From positions 1 to 34,727 of the forward strand of contig JANQQK010000073.1 in assembly GCA_028289375.1 (NCBI GenBank): a stretch of 34,727 bases of DNA, in the 5' to 3' direction. The DNA is from Phycisphaerae bacterium (GTDB lineage Bacteria > Planctomycetota > Phycisphaerae > UBA1845). Numbering within the stretch: position 1 is the first letter of the stretch; the number at the start of each line of letters is the position of its first letter. A program made the translations under genes and the position numbers. Of the stretch, positions 16,602 to 24,657 are shown one piece after another. The notes under the pieces are model-generated. The model had not been told where the DNA came from and did no database searches. It was given only the letters and a program-made list of their open reading frames with translations.

Positions 16602-18701
16602 ATGGCCAAGGACCATCAATCGAACATGAGATACGCCATCACCACCATCATCCTCACCGCCGTCTCCGTCACTGCGGCCCAGACCACCCACCACGCCCAT
16701 TCTGACGCCGTCACGCCCCCGACTCAGAAGATCTTCGCCGAGGATCAGGCAACGCCCGAGTTTCGCGCCATCCCCGAAAACCAGGGCGATGTCCCCGTCG
16801 CCAGCGTCGGTGGCCCACCCAACAACCGCTGCAGCAGCGCGACGGTCATTCCCGGCAACGTGGTCAATTACGACCCACCGCTTCTCAACACGATCGGCGC
16901 GCTCACCGTCATCTGCGACCCGGTCGAGTCCTGCGAAGTCGGAAACGTCGGCACCAGCAACGCCGTCTGGTACAGCTACACCCCAGACGCCGACGGCACC
17001 ATTCGGGTAAACACCTCCGGCAGCACATACAACACCGTGCTCTCCATCTTTGACCGCTGCAGCACCGGCATCTTCCCGCCATGCAACCCAGGCCAGGAAC
17101 TCGTCTGCAACGACAATCAGCCATTCGGCAACCAAGCAGCATCCGTGCTCCTCGATGTCCGCGCCGGCCAAAACTATCGCATCAGGGTGTCCGACTACGA
17201 CACCAACTCAGGCGGCGGCTTTCTTAACTTCAACCTCAGCTTCGCACCTGCCAATGACCTGTGCTCCAACGCCACCATCATCAACAACGCCATCTACGAC
17301 CCGCCGCTCATCAGCACACACAACGCCCTCACCGATTTATGCGAGGCACCCGAAACGTGTGAATTCAATAACGTTGGCGTCAGCAATTCCGTGTGGTATC
17401 GCTTCGACGCCCCGTGCGATGGCGCCGTCGATATCAATACCAATGGCAGCAGCTACGATACCGTCCTCTCTATTTTCGAAGGATTCTGCGGTGAATTCAT
17501 TGCCATCGACGCCCCGTGCAACCTCCCGATCGAGATCGACTGCGATGATGACGCGGGAATTGGTACAAATTCCAGATTGATCGATGTGCCGGTCGTCGGC
17601 GGCGAGACCTACATCATCAAAGTATCCGACTACAACACAACACAAGGCGGCGGATTCCTCGATTTCAATTTCAGCTTCCAGCCAGCAGACGCACCCATCG
17701 CCGACATCACCGAACCGAACGATCTCGAGTGCAATTGCGCGCTCATCGAAATCGTCGGTTCTGCAGGCAACATAGACGGCGGGCCGGTCGAGTGGACCCT
17801 GGACTACCGAAACACAACAGGCGGTGACTGGACCAACATCACATCAAACAACGTCACGATCATGAACGATCTCATCGCCGTTTGGAACACCACAAGTTTG
17901 CCTCAGGGAACCTACCTCCTCCGACTCACCGTCGACAACGCCTGCGGCGAAGCCGAAACCGACATCGTCCCCGTCTTCATTGACACCCAGTTCGACAACC
18001 TCGAACTCCGCCTTCCACCGCCCAACTCAGTCTTGGCAGGCGGCATTTGCATTGACGGATCCGCATGGGACCGGTGCTTCGATTCCTACACCGTCAACTT
18101 CCGTCCCACCGCCGGCGGCCAGTTCATCCCAGTCGATCCCGACAACCCGACCTACACGCAAGCCGTCCTCAACGACCCGCTCGCAACATGGGGCACCGGC
18201 GTCGGCAACCCACCTGACGGACCATACGAAATCCAACTCGCCGGCCTCGACACCTGTGGCTTCACCGCCACCGACTCCCGGGTCTTCACCATCGACAACA
18301 CCCCACCAACCGCCGAAATCACCGCCCCACTTGCCTGCGCCTACCTCGACGGCGTCATCGAGTTCGTCGGCACCGCAAACGACAACAACCTGCAAACGTG
18401 GGTGCTTCAGTACGCCGGCGGCGACCAGTCAGGCTGGACCACCATCGCCTCCGGCAACGATCCGGTGATCGACGACACCCTGGCCACGTGGGACACCACT
18501 TCCCTGCCAACCTGCGCCTACACGGTCCGCCTGATCGTCGTCAGCCAGGCCTTGCTCAACTGCGACGACAACGTCCGCAGTGAATACACCGTGTCGATCA
18601 ACGTCGGCGACTTGTGCCCCGTCGACCTCGACGGCGACGGCGACCAGGACCTCGCCGACTTCGCCATCTACCAACAATGCAACACCGGCCCATTGCCATA
18701 A
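16602..18701 (+). CDS. Secreted multi-domain beta-sandwich protein with C-terminal EF-hand motif
   Basis: A 699-residue exported protein. The ATG at 16602 has AGGGAA 6 bases upstream; an internal ATG at 16626 (MRYAITTIILTAVSVTAAQ) would give a more typical signal peptide and is possible. Two clearly homologous domains follow, at about residues 70-215 and 220-365. Each contains a version of N-N-x-C-S-x-A-T, V-W-Y-x, G-S-x-Y-x-T-V-L-S-I-F and Y-x-I-x-V-S-D-Y-x-T. These resemble PPC-like jelly-roll domains of environmental secreted proteins. The rest looks like further Ig-like or cadherin-like strands (about residues 380-660), including two W-T-x-I-x-S segments. The protein ends with VDLDGDGDQDLADFAIYQQC, a single calcium-binding EF-hand/dockerin-like half. 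No active site is seen. Its own leader region suggests separate regulation from the pseudopilin operon. Confidence 0.82.
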   Translation: MAKDHQSNMRYAITTIILTAVSVTAAQTTHHAHSDAVTPPTQKIFAEDQATPEFRAIPENQGDVPVASVGGPPNNRCSSATVIPGNVVNYDPPLLNTIGALTVICDPVESCEVGNVGTSNAVWYSYTPDADGTIRVNTSGSTYNTVLSIFDRCSTGIFPPCNPGQELVCNDNQPFGNQAASVLLDVRAGQNYRIRVSDYDTNSGGGFLNFNLSFAPANDLCSNATIINNAIYDPPLISTHNALTDLCEAPETCEFNNVGVSNSVWYRFDAPCDGAVDINTNGSSYDTVLSIFEGFCGEFIAIDAPCNLPIEIDCDDDAGIGTNSRLIDVPVVGGETYIIKVSDYNTTQGGGFLDFNFSFQPADAPIADITEPNDLECNCALIEIVGSAGNIDGGPVEWTLDYRNTTGGDWTNITSNNVTIMNDLIAVWNTTSLPQGTYLLRLTVDNACGEAETDIVPVFIDTQFDNLELRLPPPNSVLAGGICIDGSAWDRCFDSYTVNFRPTAGGQFIPVDPDNPTYTQAVLNDPLATWGTGVGNPPDGPYEIQLAGLDTCGFTATDSRVFTIDNTPPTAEITAPLACAYLDGVIEFVGTANDNNLQTWVLQYAGGDQSGWTTIASGNDPVIDDTLATWDTTSLPTCAYTVRLIVVSQALLNCDDNVRSEYTVSINVGDLCPVDLDGDGDQDLADFAIYQQCNTGPLP

Positions 18702-18752
18702 CAACAAACTACCGCACCAAGGCGCACATTCACAATTCCCGGACACCGTCTG

Positions 18753-18779
18753 TAGCGCCACCCCTCGTGGGTGGCGCTA
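18753..18779 (+). terminator. Strong hairpin after the 16602 gene
   Basis: TAGCGCCACCC (18753-18763) and GGGTGGCGCTA (18769-18779) pair perfectly over 11 bases around the loop CTCGT. It lies 52 bases after the stop at 18701 and before the STAND ATPase gene. No T-run follows. It may be a terminator or a dispersed palindromic repeat used as one. Confidence 0.55.
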
Positions 18780-18844
18780 TGCCATGCGCCCCATTGATCC
18801 CCAATTGCCACCCCGCCCGCCCTACCGATCTCCCAACATCCCGC

Positions 18845-18850
18845 TACAAT
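18845..18850 (+). promoter_or_regulatory. Likely -10 element of the STAND ATPase gene
   Basis: TACAAT (five of six bases of TATAAT) ends 9 bases before the ATG at 18860. There is no Shine-Dalgarno sequence in between, which suggests a leaderless or nearly leaderless messenger. No recognisable -35 hexamer is seen. Confidence 0.35.
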
Positions 18851-18859
18851 CGATTCACA

Positions 18860-21052
18860 ATGCCAATCGACAAGAAGATCATCCTACAGGCCGTTCAGGC
18901 CGCACTAATCGCCGTCATCGAGGGCAATCCCCTCGTCAAGGGCCTCTCCACGTTCATCCACGAAGTCTACAAATCGGTTGGCGCTAATCCGGACGAAGCG
19001 CTCAAATCCTGGGATGCACTCACAGATGAGGACTTTCGGGAGATCGTCGACCAACTTGATATCACGGCAAAGAACACAGCACTCACCGCTGCCGGTATCA
19101 CAAGGGTCGAAGAGCTGATTCACCGCCTTGGCGACGAGTTACGCGCCGAGTCCGCCCGAAAGCTACAACCTGCCGTCCACCAACTTCGCTCTGTGGATGC
19201 CGATTTCACTGGGCGACAAGCCGACCTCGCCACGATCCGCAACCACATTCACGCCAGTAACGTCGCCATCACCGGTTTGCAGGGCATGGGTGGCATTGGA
19301 AAAACACAGTTGGCACTCGCCATCGCACACGAGATCAAACCACAATACCCCGACGCCCAGATCCTCATCGACATGCAAGGCTACACGAGAGGCAAAGCCC
19401 CACTTACTGCGTCGGATGCAATGGCCGACGTAATCAACAGTTTTGAGCGTGATTTCAAGCGTCCGGAGTCGGACAACCAACTCGCGGCAGAGTACATCTC
19501 CGTTCTGAATGGTAAACGGTGTTTGTTGCTCATCGACAACATCAGAGATGAATCGCAGCTTGCGGGGCTAATGCCGCCGGCGGGGTGCAAGCTGATTACG
19601 ACGACTCGGAACACGGGCACGTTCTCGGGGCTTGACGCTGTGCGGGTCGACGTCATGACCGAGGCGGACGCCGTCGCCCTGCTCGAAAAAATCACCGACC
19701 GCGTCAAACCCCTCGCCAAGGAAATCGCTGCCGCCTGCGGCTACCTCCCCTTAGCCCTCAATGTCACCGCCCACGCGCTCAGGACACGCAAGAACATCAC
19801 GGCCAAAGACTACCTCCGCCGCCTCAACGACGAGGAGCGTCGCGTCAAGGCATTCGACAAGGTCCATCAAGCCATCGCCGTCAGCGACGACCTGATCGAA
19901 GACGACGAACTCCGCCAACGCTGGTACGCCCTCGCCGTCTTCCCCGGCGACTTCATGTCATTTGCACCGGCCCACGTCTGGAAATTGGACAACGACGACG
20001 CAGTGTACGTCCTCAGCGACCTCATGACGCTCAGCCTCATCGAATACGACGAGCAAACCGGGCGCTACAAACTGCACGACCTCGTCCGCGACTACGTCAA
20101 CACGAAACTCACCCCCGACACCCGCAACACCGCCGCCCTCCGCCACGCCGAGCAATACAAGAACGTCTGCTTGGCAACAGATCGACTCTACAAGGAAGGC
20201 GGCGACAACATCCTCGTCGCCCTCAACCTGTTCGACACCGAACGCCACAACATCGATGCCGGCTTCAACTGGTCCGCCACCAACACGGAAACCAGCGACC
20301 CGGCCGCCCAACTCTGCAACGCCTACCCCGACGCCGGCGCCTACTGTCTCGCCCTCCGCCAACACCCGCGCGAATGGATCACCTGGCTCGAACACGCCCT
20401 CACCGCCGCCCGCCGCCTCAAGGATCGCTGGATGGAAGGCGCTCACCTCGGCAACCTCGGCCTCGCCTACTTTGATCTAGGCGAAACAAAACGCGCCATC
20501 GAATACCACGAACAGGCCCTGGCCATTTCCCGCGAGATCGGCGACCGACGCGGCGAGGGAAACGCACTCGGCAACCTCGGCCTCGCCTACTACGAACTAG
20601 GCGAAACAAAACGCGCCATCGAATACCACAAGAAAGACTTGGCCATTCGACACGAGATCGGCGATCGACGCGGCGAGGGAAACGCACTCGGCAACCTCGG
20701 CCTCGCCTACGCGGACCTCGGCGAAACAAAACGCGCCATCGAATGCTACGAACAGATTTTCGCAATCTTCCGCGAGATCGGCGACCGGCTGGGCGAAGCA
20801 AACGCCTCCTGGAATCTCGGAGACGAATACCGAAAACCCGGCGAGTACTTCGATCTGTCGAACGCGATCGCATTCATGCAGGTCTCGGTCGACTTCTACG
20901 CCGAACTAGGCCACCCAACCGCTGAAGCTCGCACCGCCTACGTCGCCGCCCTGCGGCAAATCCTCGAGAGAGTCGACCCCAAGGACCAGCCAGCCGCCAT
21001 CGAGGAGGCCACGCAGATCTACCTCGCTGCAAGACGAGAGAGTGTGGCATAA
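18860..21052 (+). CDS. STAND ATPase: unassigned N-terminal domain, NB-ARC, TPR repeats
   Basis: A 730-residue cytoplasmic protein. Residues 1 to about 105 are a helical domain I cannot assign. NB-ARC starts at FTGR (116-119): Walker A GMGGIGKT (142-149), Walker B KRCLLLIDN with Asp226, sensor-like TTTR (247-250), GLPL-like GYLPLAL (294-300), and LHD (405-407) at the winged-helix end in place of MHD. These indicate an ADP/ATP-switch signalling ATPase of the AP-ATPase class. From about residue 525 come at least three 40-residue tetratricopeptide repeats (GNLGLAY-x-x-LGETKRAIE-x-x) and a degenerate fourth. Related proteins include transcription regulators and anti-phage sensors, where TPRs sense and the N-terminus is effector. 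No transcription-factor helix-turn-helix is obvious. The start MPIDKK is preferred over an upstream in-frame ATG at 18779 because it follows a -10-like TACAAT. Role undetermined. Confidence 0.88.
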   Translation: MPIDKKIILQAVQAALIAVIEGNPLVKGLSTFIHEVYKSVGANPDEALKSWDALTDEDFREIVDQLDITAKNTALTAAGITRVEELIHRLGDELRAESARKLQPAVHQLRSVDADFTGRQADLATIRNHIHASNVAITGLQGMGGIGKTQLALAIAHEIKPQYPDAQILIDMQGYTRGKAPLTASDAMADVINSFERDFKRPESDNQLAAEYISVLNGKRCLLLIDNIRDESQLAGLMPPAGCKLITTTRNTGTFSGLDAVRVDVMTEADAVALLEKITDRVKPLAKEIAAACGYLPLALNVTAHALRTRKNITAKDYLRRLNDEERRVKAFDKVHQAIAVSDDLIEDDELRQRWYALAVFPGDFMSFAPAHVWKLDNDDAVYVLSDLMTLSLIEYDEQTGRYKLHDLVRDYVNTKLTPDTRNTAALRHAEQYKNVCLATDRLYKEGGDNILVALNLFDTERHNIDAGFNWSATNTETSDPAAQLCNAYPDAGAYCLALRQHPREWITWLEHALTAARRLKDRWMEGAHLGNLGLAYFDLGETKRAIEYHEQALAISREIGDRRGEGNALGNLGLAYYELGETKRAIEYHKKDLAIRHEIGDRRGEGNALGNLGLAYADLGETKRAIECYEQIFAIFREIGDRLGEANASWNLGDEYRKPGEYFDLSNAIAFMQVSVDFYAELGHPTAEARTAYVAALRQILERVDPKDQPAAIEEATQIYLAARRESVA
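20449..20820 (+). repeat. 120-base tandem repeats inside the TPR region
   Basis: Successive blocks beginning CGGCAACCTCGGCCTCGCCT recur at exact 120-base spacing (starting 20449, 20569 and 20689), followed each time by an almost identical GGCGAAACAAAACGCGCCAT block. The fourth unit (from about 20809) is diverged. The DNA-level identity far exceeds what protein conservation needs. Confidence 0.85.
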
Positions 21053-21064
21053 CTCCCAACCCCG

Positions 21065-21081
21065 TTCCGGTCCTGCCGGAA
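21065..21081 (+). terminator. Short hairpin after the STAND ATPase gene
   Basis: TTCCGG and CCGGAA pair around TCCTG, 13 bases after the stop and followed by the pyrimidine-rich TCTCTT. The stem is only 6 bases, so it is a weak candidate. Confidence 0.35.
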
Positions 21082-21085
21082 TCTC

Positions 21086-21117
21086 TTCGTGCCTCCGTGC
21101 CTTCGTGCCTTCGTGCC
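21086..21117. repeat. Four tandem 8-base units (TTCGTGCC)
   Basis: Three exact copies of TTCGTGCC and one TCCGTGCC stand in a row in the gap before purD. Similar CTTCGTGCC strings recur between genes in many bacterial genomes, and read on the other strand they create the familiar false peptide HEGTKARRHE. Confidence 0.7.
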
Positions 21118-21175
21118 TTTTGACGTATACTGCCCAGCCGATGAACCTGAGAACCGACATCACGAGGCACGAGAC

Positions 21176-22456
21176 ATGAACATCCTCATCATCGGCGGCG
21201 GCGGGCGGGAGCATGCCATCGCCCGCAACGTCTACAACTCGCCAAACCATCCGAACGTCTTCTGTGCACCCGGCAACGCGGGGACCGCGACGCTGGGCGC
21301 GAACGTCGACACCAAGGCCAATGACATCGCCGGGCTGGTGGAGTTCGCGAAACGCAAGGACATCGAGCTGACCATCGTGGGGCCGGAGCAGCCGCTGGCG
21401 GACGGCATTGTCGATGCGTTCACCGAGGCGGGCCTGCGGATCTTCGGGCCGACCAGGAAGGCAGCCCGACTCGAGGCCGACAAAGCCTACGCCAAGCAGC
21501 TCATGACCGAAGCCCGCATCCCGACGGCCACGTCTCGGACCTTCACGCGCGTCGACCATGCCCGGGAATACCTGGCCACGCGCGACGAAGCGCAGGTCGT
21601 CAAGGCCGCGGGTTTGGCGGCTGGCAAGGGCGTCGTGGTGTGCGATGACCCGGCTGACGCGTTGCTTGCGGCGGAGCGCATGCTCGTCGATGGCGAATTC
21701 GGCGACGCCGGCAGGGCAATCATCGTCGAAGAGAAACTGCTCGGGCAGGAAATTTCGATCCACGCCATCACCGACGGATCGGCTGTGCACATTCTCGAAT
21801 CATCGCAGGATCACAAGCGCGCGCTCGACAACGATCAAGGTCCGAACACAGGCGGCATGGGCGCGTACTCGCCGTTCACGCCGAATCTGCGCGGCAAGTC
21901 CGTGGCCGACTTCTACACACGTGTGGAAAACGAAATTCTGCTCCCAACGCTCGACACGCTCCGCCGTCACGACATCGAATACAAGGGCGTGATCTACCTT
22001 GGCCTGATGGTGACCGCCGGTGGCCCGCAGGTGCTCGAATACAACTGCCGCTTTGGCGATCCCGAAACACAGGTTCTTTTCGCCCGGTTGAAGACCGATT
22101 TCGTCGACATCGCCGAGGCGTGCATCGATGGCCGCCTTGACGAGATCACGATTGAGTATGACCCGCGACCGGCTGTCTGTGTTGTGATGGCGTCGGGCGG
22201 TTATCCGGGAGCGTTCGAGATCAACAAACCGATCAGCGGCATCGCGGAAGCTGAGGCGGACGACAATGTCGTCGTGTACCATGCCGGCACGACCATGCAT
22301 GGCGACAGGCTGGTTACGTCGGGCGGCAGGGTTCTGGGCGTCACGGCGTTGGGGACGGACATCGCGACCGCGACACGCGGTGCGTACGATGCGGTTGGCA
22401 GGATCAACTTTGACGGTGCCCATTTCCGCACAGACATCGCCCGAAGCGCGCTCTGA
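21176..22456 (+). CDS. purD: Phosphoribosylamine--glycine ligase (GAR synthetase)
   Basis: A 426-residue ATP-grasp enzyme of normal PurD length. It joins glycine to 5-phosphoribosylamine using ATP in the second step of purine synthesis, in the cytoplasm. The start MNILIIGGGGREHAI is the conserved N-terminus, and GAGG lies 8 bases upstream of the ATG at 21176. Diagnostic motifs are GPEQPLADGI (substrate domain), GPTRKAARLEADKAYAK, KAAGLAAGKGVVV (ATP-binding lysine region), QDHKRALDNDQGPNTGGMGA and EYNCRFGDPETQ (metal ligands). The C-terminal part with GGYPG completes the fold. It stands alone, without other purine genes nearby. Its base composition is closer to that of the right part of the window than to its left neighbour. 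Confidence 0.97.
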   Translation: MNILIIGGGGREHAIARNVYNSPNHPNVFCAPGNAGTATLGANVDTKANDIAGLVEFAKRKDIELTIVGPEQPLADGIVDAFTEAGLRIFGPTRKAARLEADKAYAKQLMTEARIPTATSRTFTRVDHAREYLATRDEAQVVKAAGLAAGKGVVVCDDPADALLAAERMLVDGEFGDAGRAIIVEEKLLGQEISIHAITDGSAVHILESSQDHKRALDNDQGPNTGGMGAYSPFTPNLRGKSVADFYTRVENEILLPTLDTLRRHDIEYKGVIYLGLMVTAGGPQVLEYNCRFGDPETQVLFARLKTDFVDIAEACIDGRLDEITIEYDPRPAVCVVMASGGYPGAFEINKPISGIAEAEADDNVVVYHAGTTMHGDRLVTSGGRVLGVTALGTDIATATRGAYDAVGRINFDGAHFRTDIARSAL

Positions 22457-22516
22457 GTCGCCGCTTGGTAGTGCTCTCAGCAGTTTGGTTGTTCCAATGT
22501 GCCATCACGACAGCGA

Positions 22517-22544
22517 GGACCCCGCGACTGGCGTCGCGGAGTCC
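22517..22544. terminator. Hairpin between convergent purD and anti-sigma-like gene
   Basis: CCGCGAC (22522-22528) and GTCGCGG (22533-22539) pair perfectly around TGGC. After one C-A mismatch, GGAC and GTCC extend the stem to 11 pairs. It lies 60 bases after the purD stop and 26 bases from the end of the gene on the other strand, so it may serve both directions. Confidence 0.5.
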
Positions 22545-22570
22545 GTCGAGCGACTCGTTCACCTGGGAAA

Positions 22571-23821
22571 CTACTTGTCGTTTGGCGCGTCGACTGAGAT
22601 GTCGATCGATGCATTCGATTTGAACATCTTGGCGAAGGCGCCGATGTCAATGACGCGGGTGTTTGGCCCCTTCATGTTCTCGACATCGAGCTTGGCGGGA
22701 TCAACGCCGCCGTCACGGAAATCAATGGTCATGAACCCCTTCGCGTCGCCGACGTCGACCATCTCCAAGGCCAGGATTTCTTCCGCTTCCGAGTCGTAGA
22801 GAATGTGCAGTGTGCTGCCGACGAGGAAGTCATCGCCGCCGAATGGACCATCCGACGTGGCGACGCGTTCGTCTTGGACGAAATTCTTTTCAGCCGGCGC
22901 GATTACGCGATCTGCCTCGTCGTCGAGTTCGTTCGCCAACTCGCGCATCTCCGCCGATGCCCCAACGCCAATGGCGAAGGTGAACTGTCCTGTGTCGTTC
23001 GTCGCATCGCGGCCTGCTGGGTTTCCGACAAGTGCGCCCTTCGTGGCCGCTGCGAGTGAATCGAGCACGTGGCCACTTGTGATTGGGACCGTTACCAGAA
23101 TCGAGCCATCCTCCTGCACCTGCGTCGTTGCACCTGCTTCGGATTGATCGGTGATGAACGTCTGAATGACGCTGATAATGTCGGGGCCACTAACGTCGAG
23201 GCTTGAAATCACAACGCCTGCATCTCCGTCAGGCGCTGGCAAGAGCAACAGTGTTTCGATGCCGGGCGATACAAACATGCTCGCGATCGCGGCTGTCTGC
23301 GGATCGGGAATAGCGAGCTTGCGAATCAACGCCCACCCACCATCCGGTTGAAATGCGAGTGACATGTCGAGCGTGAATGCATCACGGTCGCCCTCATCGT
23401 CCCACTGGGAATGGATGTAAAGATCGCCGGCGACGATGTCCCCGGCAATGAACATGTGTCCGTCCATGACATTTTTGCCACGGACGATGTTGTCGAAGAC
23501 CAACTCGATCATGCTTGATCCGGCCATCTTCTCGTTGAGCCGAGCAAGCACGTCGGCGGCCCGAACTGTGGCAACCCCGCCCCACGGGACGATCAGGCTG
23601 ACGACGACGGCGATGGAAGCGGCCATGCCGCACAGTGACAGCACCGCGCGATGCCGAAAAATAGATGGCCGCGACGTGGATGCGAGGTCGTTGCCGGACA
23701 ACAACTGTTCGCATACGTCCACGACGCCGGCGTCTGGTCCTTCGGCGGGTGCGTGCGCATGGGCCAGCCGGCGGACGTTGTCATCGAATTGCTGATCGTT
23801 CAGCTTGTCATGTTCACTCAT
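22571..23821 (-). CDS. Membrane anti-sigma-like protein with extracytoplasmic lipoprotein-sensor-like domain
   Basis: A 416-residue protein whose ATG at 23821 lies inside the end of the sigma gene (8-base overlap) with AAGG 8 bases upstream, so translation is coupled. Residues 1 to about 62 are a soluble helical segment (FDDNVRRLAHAHAP) in the position of an anti-sigma domain, but without the zinc-finger His/Cys set. A single membrane helix follows (about 63-84, AVLSLCGMAASIAVVVSLIV). The outer part starts with RAADVLARLNEKMAGSSMIE and continues as beta-rich sequence, reminiscent of LolA/MucB-like lipid-sensing folds. I recognise the arrangement, not a named family. The neighbour and topology suggest that it holds the sigma factor at the membrane until a surface signal arrives. 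This role is inferred. Confidence 0.72.
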   Translation of the reverse strand: MSEHDKLNDQQFDDNVRRLAHAHAPAEGPDAGVVDVCEQLLSGNDLASTSRPSIFRHRAVLSLCGMAASIAVVVSLIVPWGGVATVRAADVLARLNEKMAGSSMIELVFDNIVRGKNVMDGHMFIAGDIVAGDLYIHSQWDDEGDRDAFTLDMSLAFQPDGGWALIRKLAIPDPQTAAIASMFVSPGIETLLLLPAPDGDAGVVISSLDVSGPDIISVIQTFITDQSEAGATTQVQEDGSILVTVPITSGHVLDSLAAATKGALVGNPAGRDATNDTGQFTFAIGVGASAEMRELANELDDEADRVIAPAEKNFVQDERVATSDGPFGGDDFLVGSTLHILYDSEAEEILALEMVDVGDAKGFMTIDFRDGGVDPAKLDVENMKGPNTRVIDIGAFAKMFKSNASIDISVDAPNDK

Positions 23822-24374
23822 GATACTGCCTTTCAAGGTCGCCCAGGGCGGATCGCAATCGGCCCCGGATGCGATAGAGTTTGGTTTCAATGGCTTTGGG
23901 CGAGACGCCGACCTCGCCGGCAAGGTCGGCCTGCGATCGCCCGTCAAAGTAGAACCCGAAGATCAAGCGTTGCTCGTCGGCGGGCAGTTCCGTGACCGCC
24001 AGCATCAACGCGTGATGTGTTTCCTGCCTGCAGACGACGTCCTCGGGGAGGCGTTCGCTGCCGATCATCGATGCGATGTGCTCGGCAGTTTCGGCGGCGA
24101 GTGCATAGGTTGCGACGACGCCGTTTCGGCTGGTACGCCAGTGGGCACGGATCAGATTGCGGGCGATGCCGCGAAGCCACGCTTCGCACTGATCGTCGTC
24201 GTCGGGAACACCCGCGTGGCCTACCGCGACGCGGCAGACTTCCTGCAGGAGGTCGTCGGCGGTCGTACGGTGCCCGCCGACGCGGTAGAGAATGAAGCGA
24301 TAGAGGGCGTCGGCGGCTCGGCGGAAGGTGCGAGCCAGCCGATCCCGGGTGTCTGTGTCTTGTCTGATGATCAA
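23814..24374 (-). CDS. ECF-type RNA polymerase sigma factor (second system)
   Basis: A 186-residue sigma factor with region 2 (LYRFILYRVGGHRTTADDLLQEVC, with AWLRGIARNLIRAHWR as the core-binding and -10 recognition part) and region 4 (LPADEQRLIFGFYFDGRSQADLAGEVGVS with the recognition helix PKAIETKLYRIRGRLRSAL). Length and both regions are intact. GAGG lies 10 bases upstream of the ATG at 24374. It is transcribed with the overlapping anti-sigma-like gene and diverges from the DAHP synthase gene across 283 bases. No relation to the kinase-linked sigma at 10.2-10.75 kb is evident beyond the family fold, so these are two distinct signalling systems. Confidence 0.92.
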   Translation of the reverse strand: MIIRQDTDTRDRLARTFRRAADALYRFILYRVGGHRTTADDLLQEVCRVAVGHAGVPDDDDQCEAWLRGIARNLIRAHWRTSRNGVVATYALAAETAEHIASMIGSERLPEDVVCRQETHHALMLAVTELPADEQRLIFGFYFDGRSQADLAGEVGVSPKAIETKLYRIRGRLRSALGDLERQYHE

Positions 24375-24549
24375 GAATCTGCCTCTTCAGCCGGTTCCAT
24401 GTGCGATTGTCCCGACGGGGTGTCTGATGCTCCCGTCGGTGGCGTCATCAACAGTGAAGTGTCAGAATAGGGGCTGCCCCCTCGTGAATTCGAGGCGAAT
24501 GCGCGATTTTTTGGCGTCGGGCGGCGAGTTTCACAAGAATTGACGGCGG

Positions 24550-24580
24550 TTGGCGTAGCGGATCGCGGCGTGTGTACTAT
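24550..24580 (+). promoter_or_regulatory. Weak candidate promoter for the DAHP synthase gene
   Basis: TTGGCG (24550-24555) and TACTAT (24575-24580) with a 19-base spacer, about 78 bases before the ATG at 24658. The spacer is longer than usual, so this is tentative. Confidence 0.25.
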
Positions 24581-24657
24581 CCTTCCATGCCTAGAGATAC
24601 GCGGCACTTCGCGTTATCGGGCAGGCTAGTCTCCACACAACCCCGGACTTCGGTTTG

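Noticed and set aside
20906..21790. Minus-strand open frame containing HEGTKARRHE
   Set aside because: The peptide comes from the TTCGTGCC tandem repeat, a well-known false protein; the remainder is antisense to purD and the STAND ATPase.
21040..24657. DnaA-box-like words (TGTGGCATAA, TGTGGAAAA, CTCCACACA)
   Set aside because: Each has mismatches or an extra base, they are scattered, and most lie in coding sequence, so they do not support an origin by themselves.
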